A DNA stretch of 64,000 nucleotides from NCBI GenBank assembly GCA_035610365.1, contig CM069433.1, positions 56,720,487 through 56,784,486 on the forward strand, written 5' to 3'. The stretch comes from Aquatica leii. Lineage: Eukaryota; Arthropoda; Insecta; Coleoptera; Lampyridae. Under the pieces are notes generated by a model. It was not told the DNA's origin and did no database searches. It was given only the letters and a program-made list of their open reading frames with translations. The translations under genes were made by a program, and so were the position numbers. Shown here piece by piece: positions 24,691 to 37,362 of this stretch (its first letter is position 1; each line of letters starts with the position of its first letter).

Positions 24691-25560
24691 AGTGTGTTAA
24701 AAAAAGAGTGTAAAACTTTTAAGAAGGTGGTAGTTGTATAAACCAAAACAAGCAAAAAGTCTTAAGAAACATTGTCCGCTGAACATTTATTTGCAATACT
24801 TATTTAATATGTACAAACTACGGAAATTTCAAGAAAAAACAGGCACGGCATCTTAGTCTAATGATATTCAAACTCTTTCATTGCCTTACATTTGTTTTCA
24901 TTTTTGATTAATTTTATGCTGCAGCTCGTCAATGCTATTCACAGAAGTACTAAAAACTAAAGTTTTCAAATATATCCAAAAAAGGAAATCTAGAGGGTTT
25001 AAATCAGGTGATTTTGCACGTTATAAAGCAGGTCCGCCTTTTCCTGCCCATCTACGTGAAATTTTTTATGTAAATACTTTCTAAACCTTATTTGCTTCCT
25101 TTGGTCTAAAAGAATATCGTTCAAAAGATCATCTATTATGTTCTGCAAAAAGCTTATGTAAGCAGCGCCGGATAATCCGTTTGGTAAAACCACACAACTT
25201 ATAAACCTGTCGTTCACAATATCCATACAAATCTTTCATAACAAACGTGTCTGATGTCTAGATTCCATTAGAACATAGGGATTTTTGTCGGCCCAAATAT
25301 GCGTATTGTAAAAATTAACAACTCTATTTGGTGTGAACTCGGTTTTACTTGTAAAATGAGTAGATTTAAAGCTTTCACTGGTTGTTTATGATATAGATGA
25401 AGCAGCTGTTCGTGGATGATTCTACAAACAAAGGGAATACTAATTGCACTCTATACCAGCTTATAATAGCACTTGTTGCTTGATGAACCGACATCGCGCA
25501 TTTTTTAGTAAATTTTTCTAAATATAAATATAGACAGGTGCATAAAATACAAGTAATAAC
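24691..25560 (-). pseudogene. mariner-like transposase, copy A (C-terminal portion and 3' TIR kept)
   Basis: Read leftwards, fragments are EQLLHLYHKQPVKALN, SKTEFTPNRVVNFYNTHIWA, DKNP, NDRFISCVVLPNGLSGAAYI, SFLQNIIDDLLNDI and SPDLNPLDFL-like. This is the order of a Tc1/mariner-superfamily transposase of the group ending 'PDLTPLDFFLWG'. The longest open stretch is 24999-25226. The element's end is an inverted repeat reading ACAGTGTGTTAAAAAAAG at 24691, which matches the complement of the sequence at 27894-27911. Several stops and an internal deletion make it inactive. Confidence 0.75.
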
Positions 25561-25589
25561 AAGAAACGCGGTGAGTCATGGCTAATCTA

Positions 25590-25735
25590 TAATATGAACT
25601 ATAAAAGAGTCGTGCATTTAATCAACAAATTAGTTTTGTGTTATGCGTAATGTAAAGTGGATAGCACAAATTTTTCTAGTCTTGTACATAAAGAAGTATA
25701 ATTTTTTGTATTGTTACGCAGATAGTGTACTTTCG
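25590..25735 (+). repeat. dispersed repeat, copy 2 (partner at 5735-5880)
   Basis: Matches the complement of 5735-5880; see that entry for shared strings, including ACTATAAAAGAGTCGTG. It lies directly beyond the N-terminal end of mariner copy A. The continuation to about 26290 is AT-rich without recognisable coding. Confidence 0.65.
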
Positions 25736-26299
25736 TTACGTAAGTATATTTGAATAATATTGATATCTCCTTTTAATTTAAATTTATTTAAGCAAAGTTA
25801 TACTTTTGTTTAAATTGATTTAAAAAAATATATATCACAGTTATCAGTACAGTAATACCTCAACATTTATTAAAAAAATTTTTTAATTAAAAACTTAAAA
25901 AAGGATTGTAACTTTTTTTTAAAACAGTTGTGTTTTGAAAAAATATATTATTAATGATTCTGTAAAAAACCGTAAAGGTTATAGCTTACTATTTTATATT
26001 TTTGTTCATTTTATTTACTTTCGCGAATAGCCAAATCCGCGAATGTTTGGAATTACTGTATATTACTGTATTATTATATTCTGTTGTTAGTTAATTTTTG
26101 AATTATTTGTTTTTCTTGAAAAATTAATTGGTACACAATGAGCACCTACAACCTAAGAAGTTACATTTACATAAAATTTCATCTTTACATCTCAAATAAT
26201 TAATTCAAGGGAACCTTCCATTGCAGCATTCCATTAAAAAAAATATAATTAACAGTGTTTTTTTATATATATATATTTTTCTATCTATTTTTCAGTTAA

Positions 26300-27188
26300 C
26301 AGTATGAGTGAGCGAAGACAAAATGCAGATAATACAGTTTGAATAAATGAAATAAGGCTTTATTCCGTCACCAGAAAATAGTACTTTACCTATGTGTCTT
26401 CTATGTAATAAAACGATTCAATAAAAACTTTTAAGTTTAAGGATCATTTAATAAAAATCCATAATGACAAAAATGACAAGAATTTAACGTTTCTTTAAAC
26501 AATCAAAGAAAAATATTTGAAAACACCGACATTCCAAAGATTCATAGGCAAAACATTTAAGAGAGATGACGATGAACTGCGTGCTACTTTTTGAAGACAT
26601 TCTTTATTTGGATATTCTCGACTGGGTGTTGAACAGTTTTGCAAGTAGTCAAACTCAGAACACAAATACATATAAATACATACTAATACAGGAGCAACGT
26701 ATTCAATTATCCACAAATGAGAAGCTCAAACCAATGTTTAAATAAGGATACGACGTCTGGTTACAAAAACAGATCCCAATTTTATATCCAGCGTTATGGG
26801 TTATAGTACAGAAGCTGTTGATTGCTTTTTTGTCTTCTTATTTGGTATAACGTAGATTCAGTGCCGTTATAAGCAGCATCACAAGAAAATTGACTAAAAA
26901 TTAGTACTCGTGTGCATTTGCATTTGCTACTCACAAACATTGAACCGGACATAAATACACTCATAACATCCCATCAGGTTCATCTAAGTTATTAAACATT
27001 TTTTATGTGTTTTAAAATAAAAGTTATAATTTCAATAAATAATTCTTTAACAAAATGTGTTATTTATATCTTATTTTTACGTCACTATTTACCATTCAAG
27101 ACATCAAAGTTAAATTTGTAATTTGGCATGGGCAAATTTTTACTATGAAAAAGAGTCCGTGAGCCATAAGAGTTTGGGAACCACGGTA
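26300..27188 (+). pseudogene. hAT-like (ZBED5/SCAND3-type) transposase remnant with 3' end
   Basis: Plus-strand frames near 26330-26480 give a BED-finger-like stretch: a CLLCNKT-like cysteine pair, then FKDHLIKIHNDKNDKNLTF. Then follow LKTPTFQRFIGKTFKRDDDE (26515-26575) and short pieces. These match the N-terminal region of ZBED5-like hAT transposases. At 27160-27188 the sequence GTTTGGGAACCACGG matches a hAT terminal inverted repeat and probably marks the element's right end, where mariner copy B is cut off. The central catalytic domain is not recognisable and the left end was not found. Confidence 0.6.
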
Positions 27189-27911
27189 TTAGAGCAAACA
27201 TGCATATTACCATTGAATAACTAATTACGAAAATTAACAACTCCATTTTGTGTGAACCCGGTTTCATCCGCAAGAAGAATATTGATAAGAAAACGAGAAT
27301 CTTTAGCATCCTTGGTTAAAAACCAGTACCAAAAATCCAAACGTACTCGATGATAACATGCATTTAAAACCTGTACTTGTTGTAAATGATACATATAAAG
27401 CACCTGCTTGAAAAGGATTCTACAAACAAATTCTTATCTCGGTTGAAATTCTTTGCACATTCGTCCCCGGATTACGCTATATCCCTGCTAGAATTTTTTA
27501 TTCTGCTCTAAGAGTAAATACTAACTTTGGTCTTCTAGATAAATAGCAATATTTACTCAATAAACCGGTATCACGCAATCTTGAGTGAAGTTTTCCAAGC
27601 ATACGATGTGAAAGAATCTGGCAACTTGTATAAATTTCAACATTAGGACGTTGAATTTCGGTCGCAATACATAAAATGCATATAGGCTAATTGTGCGTTA
27701 GAGTAAACAGCCATAGCAAACAAAAACTTCTTCACTGACAACAAAATGTAAACACTAAATTTTACAAAACATCAGCTAATCATAATAAAAAATGCAAATT
27801 TTTGCAAAATAAAAAATAGGTAGAAAAAGTAACATGTTTATTAAGACTTTTTGTTTATTTGATTCGAACATTCCTTCTTAAATCGTTTACCCTTTTTTAA
27901 CACACTGTATA
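27189..27911 (-). pseudogene. mariner-like transposase, copy B (N-terminal portion and 5' TIR kept)
   Basis: On the minus strand from 27911 leftwards, the terminal repeat ACAGTGTGTTAAAAAAGGG is followed by N-terminal fragments (GKLHSRLRDTGL-like near 27560-27600, RNPGTNVQRISTEI near 27440). Then come LYMYHLQQVQVLNACYHRV (27345-27400) and LLADETGFTQNGVVNFRN (27221-27275), containing the first catalytic aspartate. The frame stops where the hAT-like right end begins at about 27188. It is the same family as copy A but overlaps it in protein content (both contain the VVNF block). These are therefore two copies, not one interrupted element. Confidence 0.75.
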
Positions 27912-28099
27912 GAAAAGTGTTTCTAGCAAAATGAATTAATCAACTTTTACTGAAAACTAATTGTATTTAAATTTTTTATGCTTGTATAGTCCTTGCAATT
28001 TAACTTTCGATTCACGTCATTAATAACGTAAAATTCATACCACCCTATTTATAGTAAAAATTAAATAAATGTTGAATTGTCTTATGGAATTTTTTTGTC

Positions 28100-28480
28100 A
28101 AGTTGTTAGTGTGCTTACTACAGTTGCAGCGTTGTTGGCATCTTTCAAAATTAATTTGTGTTTTTTACGTCAAAGTGCTCCTTGTTGTGCTCCTTGTTTT
28201 CTATAATTATTTTGAGCTTGAACGAGATAATGGTGGTCCATTGATAAAAGTAAATGATGTGCAAAAGGTACCCTCTTACATAATATTTAAATTGTGGTAA
28301 TACATACATATATTCTACAGTTAGTTCTGTATCTACAGCGGTTGCTAACAACGAGGTTCTTAGATCTCCTAAAAAACGTAAGCGTAATAAACCTGTTACG
28401 AATGTAGAAATTTTTAATGAAAACGTAATTCGCAATGTAATATACAATGTGTACGAAAATATTAAGTTTACATGATAATA
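28100..28480 (+). pseudogene. N-terminal fragment of an IS630-like DDE transposase, copy 1
   Basis: A plus-strand frame (28200-28265) reads NYFELERDNGGPLIKVNDVQK. A second (28320-28470) reads STAVANNEVLRSPKKRKRNK followed by PVTNVEIFNENVIRNVIYNV. Together they resemble the helix-turn-helix and linker of an insect transposase family with a C-terminal DDE_3 domain. Between them 28267-28320 begins GTACCC and ends TTCTACAG, so it could be a short intron. The DDE domain is absent; the sequence decays after 28480. The copy at 29810-31030 supplies that part. Confidence 0.6.
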
Positions 28481-28499
28481 CCGACAACATGGTTGAATA

Positions 28500-29800
28500 A
28501 CTACGTCACTGACGTTGATGACGTGCATCGAAAGTTAAACTGTGAGGACTATATATGTATCAAAAAGTCCACATGGACTTGTTTATTTTGATAGTAGTGT
28601 ATTTAAAAATAAGTGTCAGTTTGCTGTCAAAGTGTTTTACAAAAGTGATTTTCTATTTTCTAAAACTAAGCTTTAGTAATAAGGTGATCCAGTGTACTAT
28701 CCGTTTTCTGTCATACATTTGGATTTGGTAATGGAATGGTGTCTGTAGAACAGTTTGACAGCATATTGAAAAAGCTTATAGCTACGAAAGCGAAAAACGC
28801 AAGATTTTACAGTCGCGTAATTAAAAAAAATACGTTTTTTGTTTTTGTAACTATTTACAGCCATCTGTTATACATAGTAACTTATGTTGATTTTACCAAC
28901 TAAACAAAATTGTTAAAAAACGGGAAATTCAACTCGACCCTTTTCTTTCAGGGTCCCCCAGTATTATTCAAAATCTCGTTCTATAAAAAAAATTATTTTT
29001 TTCTTAGTTTTACAATAATGATAAATTTTAAACTATCATAGTAAAAATAAAGCAAAAAGAGGATTGGCGCAAGAACATATTTATGCATAATCCCGTTCTT
29101 TGCTCCGCGATTAGACACAGCAACGTGCAATAAATTACACATTTATTTATTTGTATGTTTTTTATTGCGTTATGGTATTGATATAAAAGAATCCTTTATA
29201 ATCAATGGCTATGGTTAATTTTAAAAATTGAATTTTTTAGAACTTATATATCGTAATAATTGAGTTTGGTTTATAAATATGCTTATTGTTAGAAACAATA
29301 TTCTAATTCAAATTTATTTGTAAGTAACTGTATCCTGGATTGCATAGACAAAACCGAACGCTGATATAGTTCATGTAATAAGTTATCCAGCTTCCGTCAT
29401 CGATATTTATGACGCCATTTAGTAACGTTGATGCCAATATCAAAATATGAAAGTTTGAGGTTATATTATGAATACAGATTTTTAAGGTTATATTAATAAA
29501 AACTAAATTGTCTTGATTTACTATCTTTTGCGGCATAATTAACTTAACGTATACAAAATTATTTACCAATTCTATTAAAGATGTACTTGGTAACTATCTT
29601 TAGTATTTCTACAATTAACAAAACAATACAATAATACGAACAAATAACTGCTACGACCAACGTTAAAGGCATGCATTAGCAAGTTTTTACTAAAACTTCT
29701 GTATTTAATACTTTTACTATTTAAATATTTACAAAAAATTAAAACTTATTTAAATAACATTCTAGCTTTTAATTATGATAGTACAAATCATACTAATCTA
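28500..29800. other. no gene recognised
   Basis: AT-rich. The open stretch at 29303-29569 (minus) has no recognisable motif. Confidence 0.5.
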
Positions 29801-29809
29801 ATTACTTAA

Positions 29810-31030
29810 ATCTGATTCACTGTCATCACTTTCCTTGTTTAAATTAGTAGTTAACGGTGCAACATCTTCTAGGTCAAAACCAATGTCTTAATCCCACCAA
29901 TCTTTAATAATTTTTTTAGTATGCTTTACTGAGTTAATCCAGATTTCTGGTGAACTATTGCTAAAGCCTCTTGTCACTTTTCCATACATTTTTCTATTGA
30001 TTTACCATCGATACCAATGTTTCGATTATAATAATTCTAAGCAATACCCTATATAAGTTCAATTGCATTAAAACTGAATGGCAGGGAGGTAATGGTAATA
30101 CTTTATGACCATATCGTTCGGTTGTCTGCTTTGAATACTTTTTGAGATTTGTTACTAAAAAAGGAATAAATGCATTAATGTACTTGATGCACTGTCAGTT
30201 TTCTACTTACATAAGAACTTTCTATAGAAGTTCGATTTTTAATAAATTTTCATCAAATTCAATGTTATGATTTTTAAGCCATTTGGCAATGTCAGCCTTC
30301 CTACTTTTTCCAATATGCTGCTGTGGTCTGAAGCATTATCTAACACAATTCTAGATTGTCGCTTTAAATTATTTAATAATTGATGTTCAAATCAACGAAA
30401 AATTTCTGAATCGTTCATCTCCTCATGATAATCTTTATTTCTTGTAGAAGAAGAAAAAATTAAAATAAAACCTTCTTCATTCCATGTATGTAACACTATG
30501 TATCTAAAAAACAACAACAATTTGTATTTTCTGAGTCCGTAATTATAAACAAAACTTTTTTTATCAACCTTTGTACTTTTAACGTATTTTAAGTCGTCAT
30601 TCTGTTATGACCGACTTACTGTGCTATTCTGAAAAATCCATGTTTCATCCAAAAAAAAAACAAATTGCCATCTTTATTTACCTTTGATTCTTATCTATCT
30701 TTTTAGGAACCTTATTTTTTTAAGAACAACATCGGATAATTCCATCAGACTTCGTCTTGACTTGTCATTTTTACATTTAAACTCCATATTATTTAAAAAT
30801 GTGGATATGTTAATCTTTAAAGCAGCTACAACACGCTAAAATTAGAATAATATTAATGAAATATATGTAAAGATAATAATGCTATAAATTACTTTACAAA
30901 CTGATGTCACAGCTATAAATTGACTGCCATTATCCTGTTCTTGTTCAAAAATTCAATCAAATTAGCAACAAGCTCCTTTTCGCTACTTTATAATCTACGA
31001 CCCGGCATTATTGTAGTGATTTAATTTTAA
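29810..31030 (-). pseudogene. IS630-like DDE_3 transposase, copy 2, decayed
   Basis: Minus-strand fragments, right to left: FFFLDETWIFQNSTVSRS with the first catalytic aspartate (about 30600-30660), TWNEEGFILIFSSSTRNKDY then HEEMNDSEIF (30400-30490), LKRQSRIVLDNASDHSSIL with the second aspartate (30310-30370), and a shifted frame with NAIELI carrying the glutamate (about 30065-30085). An acidic tail near 29810-29880 reads NKESDDSESDLS-like. The triad is therefore present but spread over several frames with stops. A GT...AG-like interruption near 30500-30530 may be an intron. The same family as the 28.1-kb fragment, in opposite orientation. Confidence 0.72.
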
Positions 31031-31659
31031 TTCACTCAAAGGTATGTTCTGAAAAGAAACATTTTTGACACAAAAGGTAAAAACAGTAAAGATACAAGAA
31101 ATGTTAACACACTAACCTAGCAAACGATAAAATTTAAACATATGTACGAAAAAATTGTAATATTTTCCAGGTTGCCAACTTTACAGCCTGCTTTATACAA
31201 GTTTGTATTGTGGGTTAGAAGAGTAAAACTATATTCGTTGTTTTGGTTTAGATGTAACGTCACGAATGACGAAAGTGTGAAAAGATATTATAAGAATGGT
31301 ATGACTTCGATTCTCCCGTAAAAACAAAGACTGACTGCTAATATCAATTCTAAATTACACTTTAAAGACATAAAAAAATTATGCTCATAAGATTTTTTAC
31401 CGTTACTTTATCAAAACATATTCCGTATTGCATTTAGTAGAGATCAGCACGTGCATCATATTTATCTTAATAAGCAACACGTGAAAAGCTTTTTAAATAA
31501 AATTTATTCATGTTACAAAAAAAATATTTATTAAAAATGCAGTATATTTAAATCTGTAAATGTAATTCTGTACAAAATTGCTGTTGTTTGTTTGAGTTGC
31601 AACAATTAATTAAAGGTACATTAATATTACAATGATAACGTAGTACCTCATAGCAAATG

Positions 31660-31960
31660 CATTCAACCAGTGAGTTTTAACTGTTACTAATGGATCTGAG
31701 AAGATTAAGGTAACCCAGCAAGCCCTAGAAAGATTAATGCTTATAATACAACTATAGAAAAAACAAATCAATAGATAAAAACTAAAATTATAATAGAAGA
31801 TGTAGCTAGAATCTCAATCATAAAGTGGAAATGAACGGAGGCACCGTATTAAACGAGAAAACAACAGATAAAACAGAAAAATAGCTAAGTAGAGAATACT
31901 TCCATAGATGGAATGTACAAACTCTGTAATTGCTTGGTTGAATAGGCATCCTAACAAAAA
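31660..31960 (+). pseudogene. LINE 3' fragment (RTE-like endonuclease-RT C-terminus)
   Basis: Short plus-strand pieces KIKVTQQALERLML (31700-31740) and EDVARISIIKWK (31795-31830) fit the region after the reverse transcriptase in the insect 'endonuclease-reverse transcriptase' LINE group, where 'RVAQRAMERSML' and 'KWQWAGH' are typical. Stops follow. Only a weak fragment; no target duplication or tail was identified. Confidence 0.4.
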
Positions 31961-31969
31961 TATCTCAAA

Positions 31970-32650
31970 ATTAAGTAAACTTGCTTACAGCAGAGCAAAA
32001 AATTAGTGAATCTAATGAGTTTTGGTGAAATCTTAATGTTTGGGTAATCTATTCCATTTAAGAAGTCCTTCACAATACATGCTACAAATAAATTTCTATA
32101 TTAGTTAACAATGCGTGTGACACTAAGTGATAATTTTGTGCTAATATTAAGAAAATTGAAATTGTTTTAATGGAATGAAAAGAAAAATTTTGCAAATATT
32201 TGGATCATTGAATAATGTAGTTGCTGCTATGTAATGTGATTGTATAAGTTCGGCAGAAGTAATCATAAACAAAACATTAATTTTTTTTGGCCAAGTTTGT
32301 TAACATAAACCTTGTATCTCTTACAAAAACAAAAATATCCGTAAGATGTAATTCGATTTTTGATAATAGTAAGCAGTGATAACACTAGATTTTCTTAGAT
32401 GGATGGGCACAAATAGGTGCAATATTCTTGGAGTAGGCAAAGTCATTTGCGTAATTTTTTTTTAAATACAATGACAGTTTTTAAAAATAAGTATATTATT
32501 TAATCGTTACTAATAAAATCAATTTTATTTAAAAACCGTTTTCTTTAGTTTGGATGGGCACTCCTCTGGTGCCATCACTAACCATAAATATCTAAAACTA
32601 AAGCAATATATATATAGAATTGTTATCTCAGTTTCCAAAAGTTATAAAAA
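31970..32650. other. no gene recognised
   Basis: AT-rich flank of the hAT element. A string with GGATGGGCAC occurs twice (about 32400 and 32552), which could be a short repeat of the hAT sub-terminal region. Its terminal repeat was not identified. Confidence 0.35.
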
Positions 32651-32659
32651 AAAAATTCC

Positions 32660-34030
32660 TCATCGTAAGCGAAACCTAGCTTAGAAACACTTTGTTGAAA
32701 ATGTAAATAATAAAATGAAATGTAATTACTGTGTTTAGCACGTTAGTGTATCTAGTGATTCTATCTGAAATTTAACACGACACTTAAAAATCACACACCC
32801 GACAATAAATTTAGATAATGCTAAGATTAACGTTGAAGAATCAGTAATAGATAACTTTGAAAATGTAGATGTTCAAGATTATTGCAACCGACTAGATTGC
32901 AACCCACTCGTACATTCCCACATCGTCTTTAAAAAACAAAATTTCACAATTGAATATAAAATATTATCAAGGACTTGTTGCATTATCTATTTTAAAAGAA
33001 TTTAATACTAAATTAATTGAGATGATTGTCAAGGAGTATCATGCTTTCTCTATCGTAGAAGACGCTGAATTTGTAAATTTTGTGAAAATGCTGTGTACCA
33101 ACGCAAAAAAATATTTTATTACATCAGTTATATTTGTCAAAATTGGAAATTATGAAAAAGGACATGAAAGATACTGCTGCTGTTTATTTGACCACAGATT
33201 CCTGAACGTCCATTAAATGAGAGCTTTACTGCTATAACAGCTCATATCTAAATTGCGATTTTGAGATAAAGTTGACGTCATTAGTCTGTCGTTTCACCTG
33301 AGACATACAGCAGATAACATATCAACATGTTTAAAACGTTCTGTACAAAATTTTGGCATTGAAAATAAAATTGTTTGTTGTGTTACTGATAACGCAGCAA
33401 ATGAAATTGCTGCAGTTCAGCTTTGATCTTTGTAATGACAAAACCGCAACAATCGATGTCAGACAAATGTTAAAAATGTAAAAAAATTAATACTTAATTT
33501 TAAATACGTTCAGAAAAATGAATTAATTTGTCAAGCTACAATTTTTGACCTTAGATTTAAAAAATATGATTTCTCTGACGAATCAAAATTTTATATAGCG
33601 TATGAAACTCTGAAACAAAAAATTTGTGCGATAAAATTAAATGATCCTCCGTGTTTGAATAGAGATAATGATACGACAACGTCTAAACCTACAAACTCTA
33701 GTTTATGGCAAGATTTTGATAATAAAGTTAAACGTTTTCATAGCGCAGATAACCCTACAGCATCACCTATTTTCTGATTACACCAATACCTTAATGAACT
33801 GATTTTAAATCGCCTAGAAAATCCATTATTGTGGTGGACAACACAAAAAAATGGTATACCCTAGTATTTTTTAATTAGATATACGATGCCGACGCTTATA
33901 CTATATAATGGCAACATCTGTGCCATGTGAACGATTCTTTTCTAAGACTGGTCAAGTACTCACAGAAAGAAGGACTTTATCCAAAGTTAACCAAAACATG
34001 TTTTTAAATTATGTTACGAAGTTCGATAAT
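32660..34030 (+). pseudogene. hAT transposase (ZBED-like), decayed but nearly full length
   Basis: The N-terminal BED finger (32660-32815) shows CNYC then a damaged NLTRHLKITH. Next come a short open stretch at 32950-33216, ERPLNESFTAITAHI (33205-33250) and NKIVCCVTDNAANEIAA-like (33365-33410) of the RNase-H-like catalytic domain. Then follow DLRFKKYDFSDESKFYIAYE (33550-33610), and at the C-terminus the dimerisation domain with NPLLWWTTQKN (33820-33850) and VPCERFFSKTGQVLTERRTL (33913-33980). Stops and frame changes are scattered and a central part around 33420-33490 seems shortened. hAT enzymes use a DDE triad in an RNase-H fold interrupted by an alpha-helical insertion. Terminal repeats not defined. 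Confidence 0.85.
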
Positions 34031-34039
34031 AGGTACATT

Positions 34040-34600
34040 ATATGGATTGTTTTGTTTACCTAAAATTTTATGTTTTACTTATTTTTGTTGTTGGAAGGAT
34101 TGTGTCTTATTTTTGTATTGACTTCATAATCTCATAATTATAATGATTTTAATAATAAAATCACAGTATCTATGATAAAATCTTTTTTTTTTTAATGTTT
34201 TTGTCAATCCTGCGTCATTTGAACTTTGAATTGTCGGCTTCAATAAGATTAGATTCATGTGGAGATGACGTGGGGCGCGAGTATTCGTTTAACTGACGGC
34301 GGCAGCATAAGCATACCAGCAACCAATGAAATTGTTAATTCAACAAATGGCGAAAGATTCAAGTGCCATAATAAAGAATGAGCTTTGGTTATGTTCTATA
34401 TGTATACAATTATTATTGGAAATTAACCATTTTTATTCAATGGTGCTATTCTTCTTTATGTATATAAATACAATTATGTATTACATAGTACAATGGCTGT
34501 TGATTGCACTGGAATTGTGGATCGGCGATTTCTCCGACGACAATCTAAAATATATATTATACACCAAAAGTTTGTACATTTAGTTTCTACTGTTAGGCTT
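34040..34600. other. no gene recognised
   Basis: Includes an open stretch (34326-34583, plus) with no recognisable motif and a short GC-rich patch (GACGTGGGGCGCGAG) near 34266-34281. Confidence 0.45.
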
Positions 34601-34609
34601 AAAACCTGT

Positions 34610-35995
34610 ACCATAGAAAACTTTCCTATTGTTAGTCGTTTTCTTCTATCAAATCTTTGGCCAATTTGCTGAGAACTAAAGTAATACTTCTCCACGCATT
34701 GCTGAATATGTTTTCCATGTCCGACATAAAAACTTTAGCACCCACAACATTTTGTACTTCCTTGAAAAAAATGTCATTTATAAAAGTGTCCTGGTGATTA
34801 GAAAACACAAATGCTACAGGAAATCTTTGACCAAATTCATTTAAGACAAGTATTGTGGTAAGAGTTAAGGGCGTGTGTGCTGTCAATGCAAATGATATTT
34901 GAACCAAATTTCTGTAATAACTCTGACTGAACACTGTTCATTAAGATTAAGCAAAAATAATTTTCATTCAAATTATATAAAGATGATAATTCACTTTGTT
35001 TTTTATAAAAAAAGAATCGGGTTTGGTTTACAATTACCCAACTCTGTTATCCACAAGAGAACACTAATTACGTCATTCTTATGACGATATCCATCCTTAA
35101 AGTGAATATTATAAGAATTTTTAATGTTCTTTATGTCTTCTTTTGTTAAAAGATCATCCCTGTTTAATTCAGTTATGTTGTCACGTATAGAATCAATAAT
35201 GCTAAAATAAAACTAATATTTTTTTTTAACATATGTATTAGCAATTATTACTGATTAGGAGAAATCCCCATAAGGAGCTTAGATACTATACTTTCTCTGG
35301 TGATCTTGGACAATCTCTGATGTTGAATATTATGTTTATGCCCATAGTAATTTGTAAAGTATTTAACAAAGCATTTCTCATCATTTTGAGTAACTATAAT
35401 TTGACTTGTGCAATATCTTTTTATTTTACAGAAACCTTGATTTCTTTAAGTTCTTTTAAGCTTGACCACAAATACTTTACGTCGTTTTCCTAAAAATACA
35501 TATAGATATACATTAAACAATTAGTAGGCATATGTCTCACAATATTATATTTATTAGCATTCTCAAAGATACATTGAGGTTTTTAAAAATCAAATTAAAT
35601 ATGTAGATACAAATATTCCTATCAGATCGAATACGGTCAAAATTTTTCTGCGCCCTGCTGCTTTTTTGGATCAGTTAATTTTACAAATCTAATATTTTTA
35701 TTTTTTTCCTCGACTTTTAGCCACATGACGAACTCTACAAATTTATATCAATTAGGTATTTTTTATTTTGAAATTTATAAAAAACTTAACTTGATAAAAA
35801 ATATACTTACCTTCATAAGTGATAAATGTTTGTTCTGAGACTTCATTTTCAATTGCATGGTTTTGCAGCAAATGTTGTCTTAAATCTTTGTTAAATTTGA
35901 AAAAAAAAACCTCACATCCTTCTAAACATTTGAATGATCCAACATTTTTGTGATATTTGAATGAAGGTACATACATATTGAATATTATGCACATT
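34610..35995 (-). pseudogene. Mutator-like (MULE) transposase-related gene with zinc-finger start, decayed
   Basis: Right to left on the minus strand: a C2H2-like N-terminus, GSFKCLEGCEVFFFKFNKDL then RQHLLQNHA (35840-35960), EFVMWLKVEEKNKNIRFVKL (35680-35740), ELNRDDLLTKEDIKNIKNSY (35115-35175). A catalytic-domain segment follows, LTTILVLNEFGQRFPVAFVF and VFMSDMENIFSNAW (34680-34870). The latter is typical of MULE-type domains ('LTTLLVVDEFG', 'FMSDDAEQFYNAW'). The longest open stretch, 34632-34934, is the catalytic part. The C-terminal half (SWIM finger and beyond) is not seen. The reading requires frame changes, so the gene is broken. Confidence 0.65.
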
Positions 35996-36339
35996 TTTTG
36001 TATGTTTATTTATATTACTTTGATTAGAAAATACTTTATTGCACACAAAACAATAAACACCCATTTCATACAACAATAACAAACTATTGCAAAGTATGTA
36101 AGTAGATAATTATCTATCATTGACAATCTCAATATAAACAATCAATCAAAATGTGAAACAATTCGATTATGCATTGAATTAGATCTACAACTTAAAACTA
36201 TTTGATCCATTGGAATTAAACATCATTTAAAACTTTTAATTCATGCGATCCATTTAAGTCAGCAACAATTTTAAGAATCAAATTGTAAGGTAACGGTAAT
36301 TAAAATGAATCCTTAAATTTTTGTTTGTTTAGGTAAATG

Positions 36340-37070
36340 TATTTCAATCGATTTGTACGATTTGTCTGACAACACTAACGGTTTACTTACAGATTGGAAC
36401 ACTAAACCAATGGCATCTAATAGGACTATTAACTACTTATCTAAGCACCCCATCACCAAAAAATCAACATTAACAAATCATTGAAAAAAAAATTATTAAA
36501 CTTAGTATTCCACAATTCCACACTAAAAATCTAAACATTAAAAAAAATACTTTGAAAACCATAATAACATCATCAATGTATACTATCTAACACTAACATA
36601 ATTAATACTACACCACCACCATCAAACACCTCTAATTCAAACTTAACTTTTGCTTCAATGAATAACATTTCCGAGTTAACAAAAAAATCATTCCAATTTT
36701 AAAAAGACCGAACACCACAAACATAACATCTACAACATGCTGCTCACTAAGAACAAAGATAAAGCAAACATACTTGACTAACATAATGTTGTTTACAAAA
36801 TCAACTATGAGAAATGCAATAAATGTTATGTAGCCCAAACTAAACTAAAAACAGATAACCGTATAAAAAATCATAAATACGATTGCGCCAATAAAAGGTC
36901 AGCACTAGCTTTACATCATGTTGAAACAGGGCATAAGTTTGATTTTAACAACCCTCTATTCTGGATATCTAGAACCTAATTACAAAAAAGATTCATAACT
37001 GAAATAATATCCATCACAAAGCATAATAAGAACGGTAATTTTAATACTGACACTCAAAACTAAAGCACAA
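36340..37070 (+). pseudogene. Penelope-like element, C-terminal linker and GIY-YIG domain
   Basis: Plus-strand pieces: RTINYLSKHPITKKS (36420-36465) from the RT-endonuclease linker, NVVYKINYEKCNKCYVAQT (36786-36842) at the start of the GIY-YIG fold (usual YVGQT altered to YVAQT), then CANKRSALALHHVETGHKFD (36885-36945) and a final RFITEIISITKHNKNGNFNT (36990-37050). One stop lies inside. The RT core is absent, so this is a 5'-truncated copy. A hammerhead relic follows about 300 bp downstream, as in other Penelope copies here. Confidence 0.75.
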
Positions 37071-37362
37071 TTTATAAAAATTTTATCGCAAAGATAAGGT
37101 GACCTATAAGAATTTCATTAATTTTATCAAATTTATAAACTTTTCGCGTTTATGTTTGTTAGTGTTAAAATTTTGGTCTTATTTTCATGTTAATTTGTTT
37201 CTTAATGTTAATAGTTGTTATGACTGTTTTGAAGTGTAGTCCTGAGCACACCACTTTATAAGTCTTATTGGTAAGTCTCAATTTATTGTAGTTTTGATGT
37301 AACTTAAGAGTTATTAAATTAATTACTTTATTCTGTAAGCTATGTAAATAACTGTACTGTTT

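Noticed and set aside
24691-27911. One full-length mariner interrupted by insertion
   Set aside because: Both halves contain the same VVNF/TGFT block, so the protein content overlaps and two copies are required.
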